NCBI GenBank assembly: GCA_016179715.1
Contig: JACPCQ010000001.1
Coordinates: forward strand, 1-6,111
Length of the DNA: 6,111 nucleotides
Source of the DNA: Parcubacteria group bacterium
GTDB taxonomy: Bacteria > Patescibacteriota > Minisyncoccia > JACPCQ01
Reading direction: 5' to 3'
This document shows positions 1-5,703 of this stretch, piece after piece. Numbering within the stretch: the first letter of the stretch is position 1; each line of letters begins with the position of its first letter. The notes below the pieces were generated by a model. That model worked only from the letters and a program-made list of their open reading frames with translations, made no database searches and had not been told where the DNA came from. Both the position numbers and the translations under genes were made by a program.

Positions 1-132
1 GCGGTGCTGGAAGGCGCGCAGTCGCTTGAGGAGGTGCAGCAGAAATTAAAAGTCGGGGTAGCCAGTTCGGAAGAGACAAAAACGGAAATTGAGCAGCTCA
101 TCCGGTTTTATGTTGACAAATATTATGGGTAA
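1..132 (+). CDS. C-terminal fragment of unidentified protein, possibly BFD-like domain lacking cysteines
   Basis: Frame 1 is open from the window edge to TAA at 130-132, giving the last 43 residues of a gene whose start lies outside. The fragment begins AVLEGAQSLEEVQQKLKVG. This resembles the second half of bacterioferritin-associated-ferredoxin (BFD-like) [2Fe-2S] domains, where a GA-x-[ST]-x-EE-[LV] helix leads to a VG turn and then the C-x2-C cluster ligands. Here the segment after VG (residues 20-27) has Ser, Glu, Thr and Lys and no cysteine at all, so a bound cluster is unlikely in this half. The last 15 residues are helical and aromatic-rich (IEQLIRFYVDKYYG). The gene sits 8 nt upstream of a ferredoxin and shares its direction, so co-transcription is likely. 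That the fragment is coding is fairly secure. The family call is tentative because only the tail is visible. Confidence 0.55.
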   Translation, partial: AVLEGAQSLEEVQQKLKVGVASSEETKTEIEQLIRFYVDKYYG

Positions 133-140
133 TAGCTTGT
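133..140 (+). repeat. Single TAGCTTGT unit between first gene and ferredoxin
   Basis: One copy of the octamer TAGCTTGT fills the whole gap between the TAA stop (130-132) and the ATG at 141. The same unit is tandemly repeated at the next two gene junctions. Its TAG lies in frame directly after the TAA and makes a double stop. There is no Shine-Dalgarno sequence, since the unit directly abuts the start codon. Confidence 0.7.
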
Positions 141-398
141 ATGCCTGACAATCAGCAATCAACGCAAAAAAATTCTCCGCCGAAGATCGCAAAGATATAC
201 GTGGACCGCGATTTATGCATTGGGGCGGCCTCATGCGTCGCAATTGCGCCCGGGGTATTCCAGTTGGATGAAGAAAATATCGCGTATGTGGTTGACCAGA
301 ACGCGGCGGACAATGAGACAATTCTTCTTGCCGCGCAATCCTGTCCGACCAAGGCGATTATTTTGATAGATGAAGAGGGGAAACAAATATATCCGTAG
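141..398 (+). CDS. Single-cluster ferredoxin, [3Fe-4S]-type ligand pattern
   Basis: An 85-residue cytoplasmic electron carrier. The core KIYVDRDLCIGAASCVAIAP is typical of short bacterial ferredoxins with one cluster. The visible ligands are Cys26, Cys32 and Cys68, the last in the conserved Cys-Pro (68-69). The normal second ligand in C-x2-C-x2-C is Ala29. In the family this substitution goes with a [3Fe-4S] cluster, or with a [4Fe-4S] cluster using a non-cysteine ligand, as in the small ferredoxins that serve cytochrome P450 systems in actinomycetes. The acidic middle (LDEENIAYV, DNET) suits docking to a reductase or oxidase. The first 15 residues are polar and look like a disordered extension; initiation at ATG 141 follows directly from the repeat unit. 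The partner is not identifiable here. Neighbouring superoxide dismutase and NifU-domain genes suggest an iron or redox-stress context. The family is secure, the cluster type is an inference. Confidence 0.92.
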   Translation: MPDNQQSTQKNSPPKIAKIYVDRDLCIGAASCVAIAPGVFQLDEENIAYVVDQNAADNETILLAAQSCPTKAIILIDEEGKQIYP

Positions 399-427
399 GT
401 TGTTAGCTTATTAGGTTGTTAGCTTTT
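396..427 (+). repeat. Four-unit octamer tandem repeat between ferredoxin and SOD
   Basis: Four 8-bp units run in exact register: TAGGTTGT (396-403), TAGCTTAT (404-411), TAGGTTGT (412-419) and TAGCTTTT (420-427). The TAG of the first unit is the stop codon of the ferredoxin. Because 8 is not a multiple of 3, consecutive TAGs fall in all three frames. AAAATT and the SOD start codon at 434 follow directly. Confidence 0.85.
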
Positions 428-433
428 AAAATT

Positions 434-1027
434 ATGACACGTGAAGTAAAACCGCTAAAATATACGTCACTGGACGGACTGTCCGAGAAGCAGTTAAAAG
501 AGCACCACGACGTGCTCTATGCGGGTTATGTGAAGAAGACGGGGGAGATAGAGGAAAAGCTTGCACAGGCCGACAAGTCCGCGGCAAATGCAACATACAG
601 TGAGTTCGGCGAGTTAAAACGGGAGGAGACATTCGCGCTTAACGGCGTGAAGCTCCACGAAGGGTATTTTGCGAACATGATCTCGGGCGGAAACGCAGTT
701 CCGGATCGGGTACGCGAACTGCTGGCCCGCGACTTTGGCTCTTATGAGAAATGGGAGGAGGAATTCCGTGCCTCCGGCATGGCCGCGCGCGGATGGGTAG
801 TGCTCGGGTATGATATGGACGAAAAACGACTGCGTAATGTGGTGTGCGACGCGCACAACCAAGGAGGGGTGTGGAATATGGCGGCACTCTTGGTCATGGA
901 TGTTTATGAACATGCCTACTTTATCGATTACGCGACGGCGCGCAAAGCGTATATTGACGCATTTTTCAGAAATATTGACTGGGCGGAGGTGGAAGCGACG
1001 TTTGTACGTTATAATATAAAGGCATAG
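434..1027 (+). CDS. Divergent Fe/Mn-family superoxide dismutase
   Basis: A 197-residue enzyme, close to the usual 190-210, that converts superoxide to peroxide and oxygen. Alignment by eye to E. coli SODs gives metal ligands His24 (EHHDVLY), His75 (VKLHEGYF), Asp156 and His160 (DVYEHAY), with second-shell Tyr32 and Trp121 (ARGWVVLGYD). Gly71, four residues before the second ligand, and Gln143 in the NQG segment match the Mn-type arrangement; Fe-type enzymes have Gln and Ala there. The metal is therefore more likely Mn or cambialistic, though the loop alignment is uncertain. Oddities: the pair matching His30 and His31 of the E. coli Fe enzyme is Leu28-Tyr29, and the family signature D-x-[WF]-E-H has Tyr158. 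No signal peptide is visible, so it is cytoplasmic. ATG 434 is preferred to the in-frame TTG at 416, which lies inside the repeat. The gene ends in TAG, the first bases of the next repeat array. Confidence 0.93.
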   Translation: MTREVKPLKYTSLDGLSEKQLKEHHDVLYAGYVKKTGEIEEKLAQADKSAANATYSEFGELKREETFALNGVKLHEGYFANMISGGNAVPDRVRELLARDFGSYEKWEEEFRASGMAARGWVVLGYDMDEKRLRNVVCDAHNQGGVWNMAALLVMDVYEHAYFIDYATARKAYIDAFFRNIDWAEVEATFVRYNIKA

Positions 1028-1080
1028 CTTGTTAGGTTGTTAGCTTGTTAGCTTGTTAGCTTGTTAGCTTATTAGCTTGT
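1025..1080 (+). repeat. Seven-unit octamer tandem repeat between SOD and NifU-domain gene
   Basis: Seven contiguous 8-bp units fill nearly the whole spacer. Five are exactly TAGCTTGT, unit 2 is TAGGTTGT (1033-1040) and unit 6 is TAGCTTAT (1065-1072). The TAG of unit 1 is the SOD stop codon. Only four bases separate the array from the next ATG at 1085. The array gives stops in every forward frame and contains no GGAGG-like ribosome site. Confidence 0.93.
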
Positions 1081-1084
1081 TGAT

Positions 1085-1336
1085 ATGGGTCGTCGGTCTC
1101 TGAAAAATACAACTGAAAATGAAATCAAGAAGGTGCTTGAAACCGAAATCAAGCCTCTGCTTGCTATGCATCTGGGTTCTCTTGAATATGTGGGATTTAA
1201 AGACGGAGTGGTAAAAATTCGTTTTCAGGGGACATGTGTTGGCTGTCCACTCTCGGAGCTGACACTCAAAGCTGGAATAGAAGAGACGCTTAAAAGCCAC
1301 GTGCATGGTGTAGAACGAGTGGAAGCCGTAACGTAA
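1085..1336 (+). CDS. Stand-alone NifU C-terminal domain, Fe-S cluster scaffold
   Basis: An 83-residue protein consisting of one NifU C-terminal (Nfu-type) domain. The signature GTCVGCPLSELTLKAGIEETL is clear, with Cys51 and Cys54 forming the C-x2-C that, in a homodimer, holds a [4Fe-4S] cluster for transfer to client proteins. The preceding EIKPLLAMHLGSLEYVGFKDGVVKIRFQG matches the family's first helix and strand region, although the usual ADGGD motif is replaced by AMHLGS. It lacks the N-terminal IscU-like and central ferredoxin-like parts of full NifU, as in many bacterial Nfu proteins. A client could be the ferredoxin encoded two genes upstream, which is an inference from proximity. It follows the SOD in the same direction after the seven-unit array. 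The start at ATG 1085 has no Shine-Dalgarno sequence. It is probably the last gene of this cluster, because a new promoter follows. Confidence 0.94.
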   Translation: MGRRSLKNTTENEIKKVLETEIKPLLAMHLGSLEYVGFKDGVVKIRFQGTCVGCPLSELTLKAGIEETLKSHVHGVERVEAVT

Positions 1337-1346
1337 TGACTTGCGC

Positions 1347-1375
1347 TTGCGGCAAAATGTTTTGTATTGTATAAT
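1347..1375 (+). promoter_or_regulatory. Sigma70-type promoter for the HtrA gene
   Basis: A perfect -10 box TATAAT at 1370-1375 is preceded with exact 17-bp spacing by TTGCGG at 1347-1352, a weak -35 that matches the consensus at its first three bases. Transcription would start near 1382, giving a leader of about 35 nt before ATG 1417. It may also drive the Clp gene, which has no evident promoter of its own in the 43-nt spacer. Confidence 0.7.
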
Positions 1376-1416
1376 ATAAGGATAGGGGCTTTATCGGTTT
1401 TTGGGCGGGATATCTT

Positions 1417-2730
1417 ATGCGTATGGAACAGCTTTCCAAAACACAATTGGTATTACTGGTATTGCTGGTGAGTTTTATGACCTCACTGGTTACGGGTATT
1501 GTTACGGTAACGCTTGTCGCGCAGGGTCCCGTGCCGATAACCGATACGGTTCATCGGGTTGTAGAGAAGACAATAGAGAAAGTTGTGCCGGCCGAACCGC
1601 AAAGCGCTACGGCTGCGGCTGCGGGATCTGACGGGCAGGAGAAAGAAGCCGTCCGTGTTATCACACAGGAGGATCTTGTGGTGGAAACGGTTTCGACGGT
1701 ATCCCCGGCAGTGGGCAGCGTGATTGCCACAAAAGATATTCCGGTACTGGAGCGCGTCTATGTTGACCCGTTTGGAGAAAACTCGCCGTTGAAAGAATTT
1801 TTTCCGCCTGATATTTTGCGTGATTTCTTGGTGCCGCAGCTGCGTCAAAATGGTACGCAAAAGCAAGAAGTTTCCAGCGGAACCGGATTCTTTGTTTCTG
1901 CGGATGGCCTGATTCTTACAAATCGCCATGTTGTTGCCGACACCAAAGCAACATACACCATGATACTGAATGACGAATCTCGACTGGACGTTGACGTATT
2001 GGCACGGGATCCCATTTATGATATCGCCGTATTGAAAGTGCGTACTGCCGATCGGAAATTTTCGTTTATCTCGTTTGGCGACTCTGATTCCATTAAAGTG
2101 GGCCAAAATGTTATTGCGATCGGAAACGCGCTTGGCGAGTTTCGTAACACCGTTTCTGTCGGAGTCGTATCGGGGTTGCAGCGCACCGTGGTTGCGTCCG
2201 GCGGCGCGAGCACAGAAACGCTGCAGGGCCTTATTCAGACCGACGCCGCAATTAATCCGGGAAATTCCGGCGGGCCGCTTTTGGACCTTGTGGGAGCAGC
2301 AATCGGCATTAATACCGCGGTCGCGGAGGGAGCGCAAAATGTAGGATTTGCGCTGCCCATTAATCTGGCCAAAAAAGCGGTGGAAGACGTTCGTACGGTA
2401 GGAAGAATCCAATATCCGTTTCTTGGTGTGCGCTATATTGTGTTGAATGACCGCATAAAGGAAGAGCGCAAGTTTTTGGTCAATTACGGAGCTTTGCTTG
2501 TGCGTTCAGAAACCGACCCGGCAGTGCTTCCCAACAGCCCGGCCGCAAAAGCGGGTCTTACCGAGGGGGACATCATCCTTGAGTTTGCCGGAGAACGGGT
2601 AACTGAAAAACGTTCACTTGCCGAGCTTATATTGGAACACGAGGTGGGCGAGACGGTGCGATTGAATGTTATGCGGGATAACAAAACGCTTGCTGTGGAC
2701 GTTGTATTGGGTGAAAGGCCAAGTCAATAA
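1417..2730 (+). CDS. htrA: HtrA/Deg-family membrane-anchored serine protease with one PDZ domain
   Basis: A 437-residue S1C-family protease that degrades or manages misfolded extracytoplasmic proteins. Residues 10-35 form one hydrophobic segment without an obvious signal-peptidase site, so it is probably an uncleaved membrane anchor with the enzyme outside the cytoplasm. A low-complexity linker (about 36-90, Ala-rich at 64-69) leads to the trypsin-like domain at about 150-325. The catalytic triad is His171 (TNRHVV), Asp202 (YDIAVLKV) and Ser284 (GNSGGP). A PDZ domain spans about 335-432, with the NSPAAKAGL-x-EGDIIL core at 373-387; it binds substrate C-termini and gates activity. Length and single PDZ resemble DegS or Gram-positive HtrA more than two-PDZ DegP. 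Its own promoter lies just upstream. The spacer has a G-rich stretch (1403-1409) but no standard ribosome site. A second in-frame ATG at 1423 is an equally plausible start. The Clp gene follows 43 nt downstream. Confidence 0.95.
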   Translation: MRMEQLSKTQLVLLVLLVSFMTSLVTGIVTVTLVAQGPVPITDTVHRVVEKTIEKVVPAEPQSATAAAAGSDGQEKEAVRVITQEDLVVETVSTVSPAVGSVIATKDIPVLERVYVDPFGENSPLKEFFPPDILRDFLVPQLRQNGTQKQEVSSGTGFFVSADGLILTNRHVVADTKATYTMILNDESRLDVDVLARDPIYDIAVLKVRTADRKFSFISFGDSDSIKVGQNVIAIGNALGEFRNTVSVGVVSGLQRTVVASGGASTETLQGLIQTDAAINPGNSGGPLLDLVGAAIGINTAVAEGAQNVGFALPINLAKKAVEDVRTVGRIQYPFLGVRYIVLNDRIKEERKFLVNYGALLVRSETDPAVLPNSPAAKAGLTEGDIILEFAGERVTEKRSLAELILEHEVGETVRLNVMRDNKTLAVDVVLGERPSQ

Positions 2731-2773
2731 TCTTTTATTTTTAATTTTTCATTTTGACTTTTAAATTTATCTT
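2731..2773 (+). other. T-rich spacer between HtrA and Clp genes
   Basis: These 43 bases are almost entirely T and A, in short imperfect reiterations of TTTTAATTTTTC-like runs. There is a single G, in TTGACT at 2754-2759. I see no hairpin terminator, no -10 box at a workable distance and no Shine-Dalgarno sequence, so read-through from the HtrA promoter and initiation on an unstructured U-rich leader are likely. The ten bases TATCTTATGC across the Clp start (2768-2777) are identical to those across the HtrA start (1411-1420). Confidence 0.6.
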
Positions 2774-5473
2774 ATGCCTCCATTTTCAAATTTTACTCCC
2801 CGCGCGCAAGAGGTGATTCGTAGAGCACATGAGCTTGCGATAGAGCGCGGACAAAATCAGATTGACGCAACGCATCTTTTGGGTGCGCTGCTGTTGCAGG
2901 ATGACGGCGTGGTGCTTCCGATTCTGGAACGGTTAGACGTAGATATCACAATGCTTACCGACATGGTGATGAACGCGCTGGATACCGGAACGCGATCCAA
3001 TGTTATGATGCCGTCCATGCAGATGTACCTTGCTCCGGAGGTGGGCAAGGTGCTGGAAAGCGCGCATAAGGCTTCCCGCGCGCTGGGGGACGAATTTGTT
3101 TCTTCCGAACATCTCTTCTTGGGGCTCTTAGATACGGCTTCCCGCGCGCGCATGTTTCTTTCCGGCGCACGCATAGAAAAAGAACAGGTTATGCGAGTGT
3201 TGCGGGAAGTGCGCGGCGCAGAAGGAACAATAGATGTAGAGGGGGTCAAAGGGAAACGTATTGTTACGCGCGCGCTGGAAAAGTACGCGCGCAATCTTAC
3301 ACAGCTTGCGCGCGAGGACAAGCTTGACCCGGTAATCGGCCGCGAGGCGGAAATTCGGCGGATTATGCAGGTGTTGTCGCGGCGCACAAAAAATAACCCG
3401 GTGCTTATTGGGGAAGCAGGAGTGGGGAAGACCGCAATTGTGGAAGGGCTTGCGGTGCGCATTGCTAACGCCGACGTTCCGGAGTCGTTAAAAGACAAAG
3501 AACTTGTGTCATTGGATTTGGGAGCGCTTCTTGCCGGGACAAAATATCGCGGAGAATTTGAAGAGCGTCTGAAAACCGTCATGCGGGATGTCGCGCAGGC
3601 AAAGGGCAAGGTGCTTTTGTTTATTGACGAGCTGCATACGCTGGTGGGCGCGGGCGCGGCAGAGGGAGCAATTGACGCCTCCAACATGTTAAAGCCCGCG
3701 CTTTCAAGAGGCGAGCTCCATGCAATAGGCGCCACGACGCTTCGTGAATACCAAAAACACATTGAGAAGGACCCCGCGCTTACCAGACGTTTTCAACCGG
3801 TATATGTGGAAGAGCCGTCTGTGCATGATGCAGTTGCGATTTTGCGGGGATTAAAAGGCAGATACGAACTCCATCACGGGATTCGTATTACCGACGATGC
3901 CATACAGTCCGCAGTGCAGCTTTCCAGTCGTTACATTACCGACCGTTTTCTTCCGGACAAGGCGGTGGATTTAATTGATGAAGCGGCTTCCGCGTTGCGT
4001 CTTGAATTGGACAGCATGCCCAACGACTTGGAAATTGCGCGCCGAGAAAGCATGCGTCTTGAAATAGAAAAACAGGCCTTGAAGAACGAGGGAGGTCCAA
4101 AATCCAAGGCAAAAATCAAAAAAATTCAAAAAGAAATTGACGAGCTTAAAGAACGCACTTCCGGCCTTGAATTGCGGTGGAAAAATGAGAAAGAAATAAT
4201 TCAGGCAGCCCGAAATATTAAAAAGGACCTGGAGCAATTGCGTCAAGAGGCGGACAATGCGGAACGGCAAGCAGACTTCAGCCACGTTGCCGAAATTCGC
4301 TATGGGAGAATTCCGGAGTTGGAAAAACAGCTTCGTGCGGAGGAGGCGCGATTGCGCAAACTTCAGGAGTCCCGCCGTATTTTAAAAGAGGAGGTAAACG
4401 AAGAGGATATTGCTTTGGTAGTTTCGCGCTGGACCGGCATCCCCATCAAACGCATGCTGGAAGAAGAAATGAAAAAACTCGCGCGCACGGAAGATACGTT
4501 ACAAAAACGCATTGTCGGACAAAATGAAGCTATTGTAAAAGTTGCCGATGCGATACGCAGATCGCGCGTAGGAATTGCGGACGAAGACCGTCCGGTAGGC
4601 TCTTTTATTTTTCTCGGCCCTACGGGAGTGGGGAAGACCGAACTTGCGCGCGCGCTTGCGGAATTTTTGTTTAATGATGAGCGAGCGCTTATCCGCGTGG
4701 ATATGTCCGAATACATGGAGCGCCACGCGGTATCCAAATTTATCGGCTCTCCGCCGGGATATGTGGGATATGAAGAGGGCGGACAGCTTACCGAGCTTAT
4801 CCGGCACCGGCCGTATTCGGTGATACTCTTTGACGAGATAGAAAAAGCGCATCCGGAAGTATTTCATATCATGCTGCAAATTCTGGATAACGGGAGATTA
4901 ACCGATGCAAAGGGACGCCATGTTAATTTCCGCAACGCGGTAATCATCATGACTTCAAATGTGGGCTCGGAATTTGTGCAACAGATGGGAGCAATCGGAT
5001 TTTCGGAGGAGACGGTGGATAGCGAGCGCAAAGAACAGGAGGAGTTGAAAAGTAAGATTTATCACGCGCTTGAGCGGCGTTTTCGTCCCGAGTTTCTGAA
5101 TCGGCTGGATGAGATTATTATCTTTAACACGCTCACGCCCAAAAATCTTGAACGAATTGTGGAGATTCAGCTTGAGCGGGTAACAAAGCGGCTCGCGGAA
5201 AAAGAGATAATATTGTCCATCACGCCTGCCGCTCGCGCGGAACTTGCGCGAAGCGGTTATAATGCGCACTACGGCGCCCGCCCCCTTAAACGATTGATTC
5301 AGACTAAGATTTTAAATCCGCTTGCATCCTACATGATAGGAGGCGGAAAACAAAGCGGCACGATAACCATTGGTATAAAAAATGGGGAATTCGTGTTTGA
5401 GAGCACGATGAAAAAAAATTCTTCGGCGCGCAAGAAAGAAGTGGTAAAGGAGAAAACGGCAGTTTCTTCATAA
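2774..5473 (+). CDS. clpB: AAA+ unfoldase, ClpB-type with a ClpC-like ClpP-docking loop
   Basis: An 899-residue two-ring ATPase that threads proteins through a hexameric pore. The double Clp_N domain is at about 1-150 (ClpC-like opening FSNFTPRAQEVIRRAHELA). AAA ring 1 has Walker A GEAGVGKT (213-220), Walker B LLFIDE (281-286) and pore-loop Tyr258 (KYRG). A long coiled-coil middle domain spans about 410-540 with the ClpB markers EIRYGRIPELEKQL and VVSRWTGIPIKRML. AAA ring 2 has Walker A GPTGVGKT (615-622), Walker B VILFDE (683-688), pore loop GYVG (662-665) and sensor-2 GAR (834-836). The middle domain is of full ClpB length (ClpC has a much shorter one), which argues for a disaggregase partnered with DnaK. 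However, residues 741-743 are IGF, placed like the ClpP-binding loop of ClpC or ClpA after TSNVG (728-731) and before the RPEFLNRLDE segment (771-780). The tail from about 879 is Lys/Ser-rich. The AAA+ call is certain; the choice between ClpB and ClpC roles is open. Confidence 0.93.
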   Translation: MPPFSNFTPRAQEVIRRAHELAIERGQNQIDATHLLGALLLQDDGVVLPILERLDVDITMLTDMVMNALDTGTRSNVMMPSMQMYLAPEVGKVLESAHKASRALGDEFVSSEHLFLGLLDTASRARMFLSGARIEKEQVMRVLREVRGAEGTIDVEGVKGKRIVTRALEKYARNLTQLAREDKLDPVIGREAEIRRIMQVLSRRTKNNPVLIGEAGVGKTAIVEGLAVRIANADVPESLKDKELVSLDLGALLAGTKYRGEFEERLKTVMRDVAQAKGKVLLFIDELHTLVGAGAAEGAIDASNMLKPALSRGELHAIGATTLREYQKHIEKDPALTRRFQPVYVEEPSVHDAVAILRGLKGRYELHHGIRITDDAIQSAVQLSSRYITDRFLPDKAVDLIDEAASALRLELDSMPNDLEIARRESMRLEIEKQALKNEGGPKSKAKIKKIQKEIDELKERTSGLELRWKNEKEIIQAARNIKKDLEQLRQEADNAERQADFSHVAEIRYGRIPELEKQLRAEEARLRKLQESRRILKEEVNEEDIALVVSRWTGIPIKRMLEEEMKKLARTEDTLQKRIVGQNEAIVKVADAIRRSRVGIADEDRPVGSFIFLGPTGVGKTELARALAEFLFNDERALIRVDMSEYMERHAVSKFIGSPPGYVGYEEGGQLTELIRHRPYSVILFDEIEKAHPEVFHIMLQILDNGRLTDAKGRHVNFRNAVIIMTSNVGSEFVQQMGAIGFSEETVDSERKEQEELKSKIYHALERRFRPEFLNRLDEIIIFNTLTPKNLERIVEIQLERVTKRLAEKEIILSITPAARAELARSGYNAHYGARPLKRLIQTKILNPLASYMIGGGKQSGTITIGIKNGEFVFESTMKKNSSARKKEVVKEKTAVSS

Positions 5474-5485
5474 TCCCGCCATAAA

Positions 5486-5505
5486 ATATTTTTGTGGAAA
5501 AATAT
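5486..5505 (+). other. AT-rich hairpin downstream of the Clp gene
   Basis: ATATTTTT (5486-5493) and AAAAATAT (5498-5505) are perfect 8-bp inverted arms around GTGG. The hairpin begins 12 nt after the Clp stop and directly abuts the GC-rich hairpin at 5506-5530. On its own it is too weak to terminate; it may stabilise the mRNA end or simply supply the A and T tracts flanking the next stem. Confidence 0.45.
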
Positions 5506-5530
5506 ACCGCCTCCGTTTGACGGAGGCGGT
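5506..5530. terminator. GC-rich hairpin, probable transcription terminator
   Basis: A perfect 10-bp stem, ACCGCCTCCG (5506-5515) with CGGAGGCGGT (5521-5530), closes a TTTGA loop 32 nt after the Clp stop. It lies between a finished protein gene and a tRNA promoter, where a terminator is expected. The oligo-T tract that an intrinsic terminator needs exists only on the minus strand, since AAAAATAT precedes the stem on the plus strand. On the plus strand the stem is followed by GTGGTATACT. Efficient intrinsic termination of the Clp transcript is therefore uncertain. Confidence 0.5.
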
Positions 5531-5531
5531 G

Positions 5532-5540
5532 TGGTATACT
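5532..5540 (+). promoter_or_regulatory. Extended -10 promoter of tRNA-Tyr
   Basis: TGGTATACT is an extended -10 element (TGn followed by TATACT, one mismatch from TATAAT). It sits about 26 nt upstream of the tRNA 5' end and predicts a start near 5547 with a leader of about 20 nt. No -35 box lies at 16-18 bp; that position falls in the preceding hairpin. Confidence 0.55.
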
Positions 5541-5566
5541 AGGGTAGTTGCAGCATCTTATTTATT

Positions 5567-5649
5567 GCGCAGGTGGCAGAGCGGTCAATTGCACGAGACT
5601 GTAAATCTCGCGCCTTCGGGCTACGGGGGTTCGAATCCCTCCCTGCGCA
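5567..5649 (+). tRNA. tRNA-Tyr (anticodon GUA)
   Basis: All cloverleaf parts are present. The 7-bp acceptor GCGCAGG (5567-5573) pairs perfectly with CCTGCGC (5642-5648). A short D arm contains the loop GG. The anticodon stem CGAGA/TCTCG (5594-5598/5606-5610) encloses CTGTAAA with GTA at 5601-5603. A long variable arm has GCC/GGC closed by TTCG (5612-5621). The T stem GGGGG/CCCTC (one G-U pair) carries loop TTCGAAT (5630-5636). The long variable arm and GUA anticodon fit bacterial class II tRNA-Tyr. The discriminator is A5649. The gene does not encode CCA (the next bases are CAAAA), so CCA must be added by the nucleotidyltransferase. Its last 18 bp recur 199 bp downstream. Confidence 0.96.
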
Positions 5650-5650
5650 C
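5633..5650 (+). repeat. tRNA-Tyr 3'-end direct repeat, copy 1
   Basis: GAATCCCTCCCTGCGCAC, the 3' part of the T arm, the acceptor strand and the discriminator, recurs exactly at 5832-5849. Copy 1 is part of the functional tRNA gene. It has the position and length of an integrase attachment core. Confidence 0.85.
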
Positions 5651-5659
5651 AAAATTTTG

Positions 5660-5689
5660 CCATCTTCTGATGGTTAAAAAAATTTTAAC
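5660..5689 (+). other. Two weak hairpins just after tRNA-Tyr
   Basis: CCATC/GATGG (5660-5664/5669-5673, loop TTCT) is followed at once by GTTAAAA/TTTTAAC (5673-5679/5683-5689). The two stems share base 5673, so they cannot both form fully. They are the only structures near the tRNA end that could act in termination or 3' trimming, but neither is followed by a clean T tract. Confidence 0.3.
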
Positions 5690-5703
5690 TTTGATGAATT
5701 AGA

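Noticed and set aside
416..433. Upstream TTG start for the SOD gene
   Set aside because: The TTG and following codons lie in the octamer repeat and add LAFKI-type residues with no family match. ATG 434 fits the family N-terminus.
1025..1080. CRISPR-like array
   Set aside because: The units are 8 bp and contiguous with no spacers, so this is a microsatellite-style tandem repeat.
1341..1355. Terminator hairpin after the NifU-domain gene
   Set aside because: TTGC/GCAA gives only a 4-bp stem and no clean T tract; it overlaps the HtrA -35 region instead.
1483..2412. 309-codon open frame on the minus strand opposite the HtrA gene
   Set aside because: The plus strand carries a full protease triad and PDZ domain here. 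The antisense translation is Arg/Asn-rich without recognisable motifs and is a codon-bias shadow.
2754..2759. TTGACT as a -35 box for the Clp gene
   Set aside because: A 17-bp spacer would place the -10 at 2777-2782, inside the coding start, where the bases do not resemble TATAAT.
2857..3762. 301-codon open frame on the minus strand opposite the Clp gene
   Set aside because: Low-complexity Ser/Arg-rich translation antisense to conserved Clp_N and AAA ring 1 motifs; no independent support.
5517..5540. TTGACG and TATACT as a -35/-10 pair for tRNA-Tyr
   Set aside because: The spacer would be only 12 bp, too short for sigma70 contact. The extended -10 reading explains the site better.
5517..5702. 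61-codon open frame across the tRNA-Tyr gene
   Set aside because: It overlaps the promoter and the whole tRNA. The translation is simply the tRNA read as codons.
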